A stretch of DNA of 6,066 nucleotides from positions 5,187 to 11,252 of the forward strand of contig DMFQ01000335.1 in assembly GCA_003450555.1 (NCBI GenBank). Direction: 5' to 3'. A program made the translations under genes and the position numbers. The notes beneath the pieces were generated by a model. That model did not search any database, was not told where the DNA came from, and saw only the letters and a list, made by a program, of their open reading frames with translations. Every line of letters begins with the position of its first letter. The first letter of the stretch is position 1. The stretch is from Ktedonobacter sp. (lineage in GTDB: Bacteria; Chloroflexota; Ktedonobacteria; Ktedonobacterales; Ktedonobacteraceae). Shown one piece after another: positions 1 to 5,601 of the stretch.

Positions 1-83
1 GGGCAGGGGCAAGCCCAGCCCGTACATTTTACCTCCGCCGCCCTATGATATGAAATGTACGGGCTTGCCCCTGCCCTTTTTTT
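1..83. repeat. Long bulged inverted repeat, possible terminator or dispersed palindromic element
   Basis: Bases 1-16 pair perfectly with 61-76, and 22-29 pair perfectly with 53-60, giving a 24-bp stem. A 5-base bulge (17-21) and a 23-base loop (30-52) complete it. The bulge is a second copy of AGCCC, a tandem duplication of 12-16 that the right arm lacks. Seven T's (77-83) follow on the plus strand, so the structure looks like a rho-independent terminator for a transcript entering from the left. It lies immediately downstream of the minus-strand DUF711 stop and could also terminate that transcript. A T-tract for that direction would lie outside the window. The arms are longer than in a typical terminator, so a dispersed palindromic repeat or small MITE is an equally good reading. 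Confidence 0.7.
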
Positions 84-1267
84 CACTTTACCTGCGTATT
101 TGTGAGATAAGGCGAGCTAAAATCTGTACGCTCTCCGCTTTTTTTACCCGGAACCGGAAAGAGGCGCGCCGAGAGCGGCTTGTTTAAACGTAAAGCTAGC
201 GTGGCTACATCAAGCAGCAGGTGGGCAACCTCTTCCGTTGTAATATCCCCTGCAAGTGGTAGGGTATCCAGTCCTGTGCCGCAAACCGCTGAATAGAGGA
301 GCAGTTGATGAATATTCACATATCCCTCTTCCCACCTTCGACCCAGGGCCGCGTCTTCTAACACGGGCATCATCAACCCACAATAGCCACAGGTGGGCAA
401 TCCCGTATTCTTCAATGCAGCGGTGAGCGCGGCAGAGACGGCCACCGTTCCCGCTGACCCTACGGGTCCATAGCCGCAAAGCTCCATAGCTGCGGTAATA
501 CTCTCCTCTCCTAAGGGAGCAGGCGAAAGATCAATACCGCCAAAAGTCAAACTATGCGCGGAGGCTAGTTTCTGTGCCAGCTCTACAATTGGCCCCGCGT
601 GCTCAATAATCGCGGCCTTCACCCCCCCGCTGACTTGCAAAAGATCCAATGGACTGCTACTGCCATCCTTGCGTAAAGCCTGTAGTGCTGTCGCGACAAT
701 ACCGGCCCCCTGTAGCCCGATAGAGAGACTAGCAGGACCACTATGATACGCCGATGGAAAGAATGGGCTGCCCGCTTCAACACAGGCCAGCATGGCAAAA
801 CGGAAGTTGCCAAATCCCTCCTGCGTCTCAACCGCTAATCGCTTCATCACGCGCGCTGTTGGTAGAGCAGCCGCTGCTCGCAAGCCATATAATGGTGTAG
901 CCAACTGAACCGTCGCATTGAGCGCGCTTGTGGAGGCCAGCAGGTCTGCAATCAGGTCGATCCTCTCCAACGGAAAATCAGGACGTGCCGCGTAAGCGGT
1001 CCCTACCGAGCAAAAGCTCAGTCCGAGGTCATCCAGTAGACGCTGAAGCTCCTGCGTATAGTTGAGCATGTCGGTCGCTGACCAGTTTACCAGGTCATCA
1101 AAGATCGGCCGGGTCGAAAGTCGCACTGTCTGCACTTCATATCCCGCTGCCATAAACTGTGTGCTCGCATCTTGCAGTGCAGTTGCAGCTCGTTTGATAG
1201 CCACCAGGGTGAGAGGATGAGCCTCGGCCATACCAAGTGTAATAGTACGAATTGGAGGATTGGGCAT
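83..1267 (-). CDS. DUF711 (UPF0210) family protein, function unknown
   Basis: Encodes 394 residues with no signal peptide or membrane segment, so it is probably cytoplasmic. It resembles the DUF711/UPF0210 family, whose biochemical role is not established. Supporting signatures are the stretch FGGIDLSPAPL at residues 242-252, a glycine-rich GYGPVGSAGT segment just after it, CGYCGLMMPVLED at 293-305, and VCGTGLDTLPLAGD at 328-341. These correspond to the family's GIDLS-AP, P-ED and C-GLD-PG blocks as I remember them. The start is placed at 1267 because GAGG (1276-1279) lies 8 bases upstream and the predicted transcript begins near 1301. An in-frame ATG at 1291 would add 8 residues but has no good ribosome binding site. 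The gene is slightly shorter than family members of about 450 residues, and it stands alone, divergent from the Dna2-like gene. The family call is from recognition, not a search. Confidence 0.85.
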   Translation of the reverse strand: MPNPPIRTITLGMAEAHPLTLVAIKRAATALQDASTQFMAAGYEVQTVRLSTRPIFDDLVNWSATDMLNYTQELQRLLDDLGLSFCSVGTAYAARPDFPLERIDLIADLLASTSALNATVQLATPLYGLRAAAALPTARVMKRLAVETQEGFGNFRFAMLACVEAGSPFFPSAYHSGPASLSIGLQGAGIVATALQALRKDGSSSPLDLLQVSGGVKAAIIEHAGPIVELAQKLASAHSLTFGGIDLSPAPLGEESITAAMELCGYGPVGSAGTVAVSAALTAALKNTGLPTCGYCGLMMPVLEDAALGRRWEEGYVNIHQLLLYSAVCGTGLDTLPLAGDITTEEVAHLLLDVATLALRLNKPLSARLFPVPGKKSGERTDFSSPYLTNTQVK

Positions 1268-1274
1268 AGAAGAT

Positions 1275-1279
1275 ACCTC
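1275..1279 (-). promoter_or_regulatory. Ribosome binding site that sets the DUF711 start
   Basis: On the minus strand this reads GAGGT. The GAGG core ends 8 bases before the ATG at 1267. The alternative upstream ATG at 1291 has only a poorly placed AGGT-like element, so this site favours the shorter protein. Confidence 0.7.
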
Positions 1280-1307
1280 GTTTCTGCGCATGTTCTAAAG
1301 TTTACCT

Positions 1308-1316
1308 ATTATAACA
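1308..1316 (-). promoter_or_regulatory. Extended -10 promoter for the DUF711 gene
   Basis: The minus strand reads TGTTATAAT, a perfect TATAAT hexamer (1308-1313) with the TG of an extended -10 at 1315-1316. No recognisable -35 lies 16-18 bases upstream; the 17-base position holds AAGGAG. This is the usual pattern for extended -10 promoters. Transcription would begin near 1301, leaving a leader of about 34 bases before the ATG at 1267. A 12-bp palindrome (1313-1324) overlaps the upstream edge and could be a repressor site. Confidence 0.65.
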
Positions 1317-1324
1317 CGAGTGTT
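1313..1324. promoter_or_regulatory. Short perfect palindrome overlapping the DUF711 promoter
   Basis: The sequence AACACGAGTGTT has two perfect 5-base arms around a GA centre. It overlaps the TG of the extended -10 on the minus strand, a position where a bound protein would block RNA polymerase. No regulator gene lies nearby, and an arm length of five can arise by chance, so an operator role is only a suggestion. Confidence 0.3.
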
Positions 1325-1350
1325 TCAGCGCTCCTTCTGCAAATTCCCAC

Positions 1351-1379
1351 TTGACGAATATCTGTTCTTCCCATACACT
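1351..1379 (+). promoter_or_regulatory. Sigma-70-type promoter for the Dna2-like gene
   Basis: TTGACG at 1351-1356 matches the -35 consensus at five of six bases. Exactly 17 bases later TACACT at 1374-1379 matches the -10 at four of six. Transcription would begin near 1386, about 29 bases before the ATG at 1415. This promoter lies back to back with the DUF711 promoter and does not overlap it. Confidence 0.55.
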
Positions 1380-1402
1380 TCGAGCAACAGTTGCGGCAGA
1401 AT

Positions 1403-1406
1403 GGAG
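1403..1406 (+). promoter_or_regulatory. Ribosome binding site that sets the Dna2-like start
   Basis: GGAG ends 8 bases before the ATG at 1415. The open frame extends back to a TTG at 1391, but that codon sits about 5 bases after the predicted transcription start and has no Shine-Dalgarno sequence. ATG 1415 is therefore preferred. ATG 1424 is a weaker alternative. Confidence 0.7.
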
Positions 1407-1414
1407 AAAGCTTG

Positions 1415-4400
1415 ATGACCTTAATGACAGCCCATGAAATTGGTCAACTAGAGGAGACGGAACGTGAATGTTTTCTCTGCGTGCTTGATCCACAATCTCC
1501 CTGTGTCACCAGGCAGCTCGAGGGCCCCATTCTCACAGCTTACGAACGCGTCATCGACGGCGAGAAGACGCCTATCGTTATACTTGATACAGGCACAACT
1601 CGTGTTGAGGTCCGCTTCATACAGCACTACTACGGTAAGTTTGTCAAAGAGCTGCTGGAACGAGGTAAGAGCATAAAAAACCTGGTCTTACGCCTCTACC
1701 ACCTTCCCACACCTCCTAACATCACTGAATATAAAAATCTACCGTGGCACATCTATCAGACCAACTCATATACCCTCGCGGTATTAGAGCCTGATATCTT
1801 ACTCAATATCACCGATCTTAACCACGCGGAATATTGTTCGCGCCAATACCTGCTAAACGCTCTTGTTCCCTCGCCAATTTCACCTGCTACCATTCGTGGT
1901 AACCTGGTCCATCACTGCTTCAAAGAACTACTCAAAGAACATGACCGGGGCGAATTGATGAACGGCTCCTTCAAGGGAAAAGAGGCGCCGCTAGCTACTC
2001 TGAAACGCCATTTTGAACAGGCGCTGGAACAGCATAGCCTTGACCTGGCTTTAGCGAATGTGTCGCTTGAAGCGATGCGCGCTGAAGTTGCACCGCACCT
2101 GGAGAGCCTTGCCACCTGGTACCAGAATCAGAGCACGACGTTGTGGGACGTTCTCACCACCACCAGTAAAAATGACAGTGCGCAGGTAGATACTCAGCGC
2201 AGCGAGAATATGGTACGCGCTGAAACATTCTTGCTCGCTCCTGAGATCGGCCTGCGCGGGCGGCTCGATCTGTTGTGGCAGCAAACGAACCGGCAAAGCT
2301 TACTTGAATTGAAAACAGGCGGCGGCACAAACCTGCCCAAATCCAGCCACCGCTGGCAAGTGCAGGGCTACCATGCTTTGTTGGCTGTACGACGCGATCC
2401 CCGCATGAAGAAGGCTCGTGGCACCTTACTCTACAGCGGCACACCGGGAGAGGCTCAGGCTTTCGGCATTGAACCAACCATTAGAGACATTCAGCGCGTC
2501 AACGAATCACGCAACATTCTCATGCTGAGCCACGTTACAGGCATACCTTCTGCACCGCCAGGACCATCGCGCTGTAGTAAATGCGCCATGCTGACGCAGT
2601 GTGAACAGGTATCGTCCTTGCTCAGCTGGCAACCTCCAGAACCTGATCCAGATGTGACACACCAGAATGACAACGTGACATCACCTGAAAGCAGAGCCTA
2701 TCCACACTATTCATATTCGTCTACCCATACTCAATTGCATACAACATACAACAACGAAGAACAGGAATTCTTTTCAAAACACTACCAGTTGCTGCGCTTA
2801 GAGGGGCGCGAGGGTGAGCAACAACAGGCCCTCCTCTGGAAAACGCCTGTGGAGGAACGCATTGAACGCGGAACGGCCATCGCCAATGTAGTACCATTGG
2901 GCAAAGCAGAACCAACGGGTCAAGGTGAATGGGAGCAAGAATTTCTCTGCGAGAACACGTCAGAGTTACGTGAGGGCGATGAAATATTGCTCAGCGATGG
3001 AGACCCGATAACCGGCGAAGTAGTGACCGGCAATATCAAACGTATCAGCGCGGAGCAAGTACGCGTCTGGATCCCGGAACTCATCGCCCACCCCAGGCTG
3101 ATCGACCGTTACGGCTCTAACATTGTCCATGTGCGCACGGTGCAAAACCTGCTGCGCTGGTTGCAGGCTGACACCCATTTGCGCGCACTCGTGGCAGGCA
3201 AAGTGCGACCACGATTTCAGCCCGGAAACGTTTCGCCGCGCCATGATTTTAACGCACAACAAAATCTGGCGGTCGAGCGAGCGCTACAGATGCAGGATTA
3301 CCTGCTGGTGCAGGGTCCTCCTGGCACCGGCAAGACAAGCGTCATTGCCGAGATTGTGAAACGGCTCTGCCAGCAAGGGCAGCGTGTCATGCTCGCGGCG
3401 TACACGAATCAGGCCGTAGATAACATGCTCAAGCGCCTCGACGCTGAAGGCTTTCATGCGTATGTACGCCTCGGACACGACCGCAATGTGCATGCCGATG
3501 TGCAAGACAGGCTCTTGAAACACCTGGTAACACAGAACAATCAACCACTGGCTGTACGTGCGCTGTTATTCAAAACAACGGTGATAGCTTCGACAATGGC
3601 CACATGGTCATCCGATAAATATTCCTCTCCCCCAGTTGATGAAACAGCAAGCGGCACCGATGGCTCGCCACTGCACTTTGATGTCGCCATCATTGACGAG
3701 GCCAGCCAGATCACTATACCCGCCATTTTAGGCGCACTGCGGCTGGTAAAACGCTTCATCCTTGTTGGCGATGAAAAACAGTTACCCCCGCTGGTATTGA
3801 GCAAGGAAGCAGCCGAAAAAGGGCTCGCTACCTCCCTCTTTAGCTATCTCAAACAATGTGATGATGACTATATGAACGGCGGGAGCGAAGCCGAAAGTGC
3901 GTGCGTCTCGTTGCGCGTGCAGTACCGTATGAATCGCTGGATATCAAACTTCTCTTCTAAAGTATTTTACGAGGATACCCTGGAAGCGGCTCCAACGGTT
4001 GCGAAGCGTGTACTGACATTTCTACCTGCTGCCACAGCGCCTCTAACTGAGGCACCTGCTATCAAACAAGCTATTCAACCTGCATATCCACTGGTATTCC
4101 TGGATATTCGTGACCACGGCGAGAGCGCCGGGCAAACTGGACAAAAGAGTAGCAACGCTGAAGCGCGCGCAGTACGCGCTATTGTCCAGGGGTTACTTGC
4201 GCGAGGTATCGCCCAAAAAGATATTGGCATCATCTCACCATATCGCGCGCAGGTTGCTACTATACGTCGCCACCTTTATAGCGATCACGTGACGACCGGC
4301 TGGTCCGCGCTCACTCTCGACTCACCTATGAGTATCGATACCGTAGATAGGTTCCAGGGGGGTGAACGCCTGGTGATTATTATGTCGTTCGCAACTTCAC

Positions 4401-4591
4401 AAACGCCCGCAGTTGAAAGTCTTCTCCGTGACTTTTTGACGAACCCATCTCGTTTGAACGTGGCACTTACTCGTGCCCAACGTAAACTTATCGTGGTGGG
4501 AAGTGCTCCCGCCCTTGAAGGGTTACCCTATTTTCAACGGTTACTGTCGTATTGCAGGAGCATGGGTACGGTGATTGCTTATAGCGAGTAG
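1415..4591 (+). CDS. Dna2-like Fe-S nuclease and SF1 DNA helicase
   Basis: A 1058-residue protein with the architecture of eukaryotic DNA2, which is almost the same length in humans. The N-terminal 130 residues probably form an OB-like fold leading into LEPDILLNITDL, a Dna2-like signature. The nuclease domain then carries all PD-(D/E)XK motifs: H166 in GNLVHH, D285 in GRLDLL, E298 and K300 in ELK, and Q315-Y319 in QVQGY. Cysteines C141, C387, C390 and C396 (CxxCx5C) match the Fe-S cluster ligands of Dna2, Cas4 and AddB. A polar linker (about 405-455) leads to a beta-barrel and an SF1B-type helicase. Its motifs are GPPGTGKT 634-641, TNQAVDN near 664-670, DEAS 761-764, GDEKQLPP 785-792, QYRM 836-839, TVDRFQGGE 976-984 and NVALTRAQ 1015-1022. 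Known family members cut 5' flaps and resect DNA ends using ATP. A repair or replication role here is inferred. No cas or other defence gene is adjacent. Confidence 0.93.
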   Translation: MTLMTAHEIGQLEETERECFLCVLDPQSPCVTRQLEGPILTAYERVIDGEKTPIVILDTGTTRVEVRFIQHYYGKFVKELLERGKSIKNLVLRLYHLPTPPNITEYKNLPWHIYQTNSYTLAVLEPDILLNITDLNHAEYCSRQYLLNALVPSPISPATIRGNLVHHCFKELLKEHDRGELMNGSFKGKEAPLATLKRHFEQALEQHSLDLALANVSLEAMRAEVAPHLESLATWYQNQSTTLWDVLTTTSKNDSAQVDTQRSENMVRAETFLLAPEIGLRGRLDLLWQQTNRQSLLELKTGGGTNLPKSSHRWQVQGYHALLAVRRDPRMKKARGTLLYSGTPGEAQAFGIEPTIRDIQRVNESRNILMLSHVTGIPSAPPGPSRCSKCAMLTQCEQVSSLLSWQPPEPDPDVTHQNDNVTSPESRAYPHYSYSSTHTQLHTTYNNEEQEFFSKHYQLLRLEGREGEQQQALLWKTPVEERIERGTAIANVVPLGKAEPTGQGEWEQEFLCENTSELREGDEILLSDGDPITGEVVTGNIKRISAEQVRVWIPELIAHPRLIDRYGSNIVHVRTVQNLLRWLQADTHLRALVAGKVRPRFQPGNVSPRHDFNAQQNLAVERALQMQDYLLVQGPPGTGKTSVIAEIVKRLCQQGQRVMLAAYTNQAVDNMLKRLDAEGFHAYVRLGHDRNVHADVQDRLLKHLVTQNNQPLAVRALLFKTTVIASTMATWSSDKYSSPPVDETASGTDGSPLHFDVAIIDEASQITIPAILGALRLVKRFILVGDEKQLPPLVLSKEAAEKGLATSLFSYLKQCDDDYMNGGSEAESACVSLRVQYRMNRWISNFSSKVFYEDTLEAAPTVAKRVLTFLPAATAPLTEAPAIKQAIQPAYPLVFLDIRDHGESAGQTGQKSSNAEARAVRAIVQGLLARGIAQKDIGIISPYRAQVATIRRHLYSDHVTTGWSALTLDSPMSIDTVDRFQGGERLVIIMSFATSQTPAVESLLRDFLTNPSRLNVALTRAQRKLIVVGSAPALEGLPYFQRLLSYCRSMGTVIAYSE

Positions 4592-4648
4592 CAACGCTGA
4601 GACATCCATTACTGTATGCGTAGCAAAAGGATGCCCTTTAATTTATAC

Positions 4649-5320
4649 CTACCATACTTTGACAGCCTTAGTAGAGGTAGCTACCTGTTCATGCAAAGAG
4701 GGTAAAGAATCCAGGTAATTGGATACCTCGAGCAAAGAAAAACAAGAAGACTCTAACATTCTTTGCGAGTCTTTGTGCAGTTCTTGCAGTATATACTCTG
4801 TCGCGTGTTTCAAGCTTCTTGAGATACGAAACGTTCCTTCAACCTCATTGAAGTGTTCGCGAAATTGTTCGATGCCTAAGCCAGTGAGCACCAGCATAGA
4901 ATCTACGCCTGCCGCAATGCCTGCCCGTATATCAGTCATGCTATCCCCGATAAATAGTGCATCACTTAAATCAATGCCCAACTCGTCATGGGCTTGCAGC
5001 AACATACCTGGCCGAGGTTTGCGACAGGCACAATTCTCATCTTTGCCATGAGGACAATAGTAGACCTTCTCTATCACGCCACCAAACTCGGCAACGCCTG
5101 CAATCATACGGCGATGAATCTCTTCCACCGTTTCTATCGATACGTGTCCTCGCGCAACCCCGGCTTGATTTGTACACACGATAATGCGGTGACCTGCATG
5201 CGTTAATTTTCCAATCGCCTCTCGTGAACCTTTTAGGAAATGGAATTCATGCCAGTTTTTTACATAGTCTGCCCGATTTTCATTAATCACCCCATCCCGA
5301 TCAAGAAAAATAGTAGACAC
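4649..5320 (-). CDS. gmhB: HAD-IIIA phosphatase, GmhB-like (heptose-1,7-bisphosphate 7-phosphatase family)
   Basis: A 223-residue soluble phosphatase with all HAD motifs: the nucleophile and acid/base D7 and D9 in DRDGV, T50 in TNQ, K101 in CRKPRPGM, and D126 and D130 in GDSMTD. A zinc loop C89-x-H91-x5-C97-x-C99 places it in the GmhB/histidinol-phosphatase subgroup. GmhB removes the 7-phosphate of glycero-manno-heptose 1,7-bisphosphate during nucleotide-activated heptose synthesis. No gmhA, hldE or cell-surface glycan gene is nearby, so the real substrate is uncertain and the symbol denotes family only. Start is GTG at 5320, with GAGG (5328-5331) seven bases upstream and DRDGV at the expected distance. 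Typical family members end near residue 180-190. Here about 40 further residues, including LHKDSQRMLESSCFSLLEV, form an unrecognised tail. The gene ends 57 bp from the convergent Dna2-like stop. Confidence 0.88.
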   Translation of the reverse strand: MSTIFLDRDGVINENRADYVKNWHEFHFLKGSREAIGKLTHAGHRIIVCTNQAGVARGHVSIETVEEIHRRMIAGVAEFGGVIEKVYYCPHGKDENCACRKPRPGMLLQAHDELGIDLSDALFIGDSMTDIRAGIAAGVDSMLVLTGLGIEQFREHFNEVEGTFRISRSLKHATEYILQELHKDSQRMLESSCFSLLEVSNYLDSLPSLHEQVATSTKAVKVW

Positions 5321-5326
5321 TTAGAC

Positions 5327-5331
5327 ACCTC
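5327..5331 (-). promoter_or_regulatory. Ribosome binding site supporting the GTG start of the HAD phosphatase
   Basis: The minus strand reads GAGGT, whose GAGG core ends 7 bases before the GTG at 5320. The catalytic DRDGV begins at residue 7, which is normal for this family, so no upstream start is needed. Confidence 0.7.
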
Positions 5332-5489
5332 AATCAATGTTTTTTCGGAAATAGCGGAGAGATCACCTGGTTATTGTTTTCGTTCGTATCTATTCCCACC
5401 ATATATTCCAACCATGTGTCAGGTATATCACTCGTGTGTTAACCTGTAGTTGAGAAGAGGATATGACCCGGTTAAGGTTCTCGCTATAC

Positions 5490-5508
5490 GGTGTTGAAAA
5501 TCATCACC
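5490..5508. promoter_or_regulatory. 19-bp imperfect dyad, candidate operator upstream of ribokinase
   Basis: GGTGTTGA (5490-5497) and TCATCACC (5501-5508) are inverted copies matching at seven of eight positions around an AAA centre. Size and spacing suit a dimeric helix-turn-helix repressor, as often controls ribose genes. It sits about 95 bases before the ribokinase ATG. It could equally fold as a hairpin, but no T-tract follows, so a terminator is unlikely. No regulator is present in the window to pair with it. Confidence 0.35.
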
Positions 5509-5601
5509 ACAGGCGGCTCTAAAAGTCAGCAGAAACGATTTGCGCCTCTACAGCTCTATATCGTATGCTTTCTATAAAATCCAGCAGAGGTTGCTAAAAA
5601 A

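Larger units (their letters stand above)
5321..5601. other. Divergent intergenic region between phosphatase and ribokinase genes
   Basis: These 281 bases hold no convincing gene. They should contain promoters for both flanking genes, but none is clear. On the plus strand TATGCT (5564-5569) and TATAAA (5573-5578) resemble -10 boxes, yet neither has a good -35, and the second would start transcription on top of the ribosome binding site. On the minus strand no hexamer pair with proper spacing stood out. A 19-bp imperfect dyad lies at 5490-5508. A short CAGGT/ACCTG inverted pair flanks 5425-5441. Confidence 0.6.

Noticed and set aside
1391..1414. TTG codon at 1391 as start of the Dna2-like gene, adding 8 residues
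   Set aside because: It has no ribosome binding site and lies about 5 bases after the predicted transcription start, while ATG 1415 has GGAG at ideal spacing.
1415..4591. CRISPR or other defence-system membership because of the Cas4-like nuclease domain
   Set aside because: No repeat-spacer array, cas gene or other defence gene is in the window, and the fused helicase and full-length Dna2 pattern point to repair. Genes beyond the window could change this.
4626..4639. AAAGG-ATGC-CCTTT as a terminator between the convergent genes
   Set aside because: The stem is only five base pairs, mostly A-T, and no T-run follows on either strand.
5420..5446. CAGGT...ACCTG inverted pair as an operator
   Set aside because: Five-base arms separated by 17 bases are expected by chance in a region this size.
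5540..5569. TTGCGC-18-TATGCT as ribokinase promoter
   Set aside because: The -35 matches only three of six bases, so it is no better than chance in this A/T-rich stretch.
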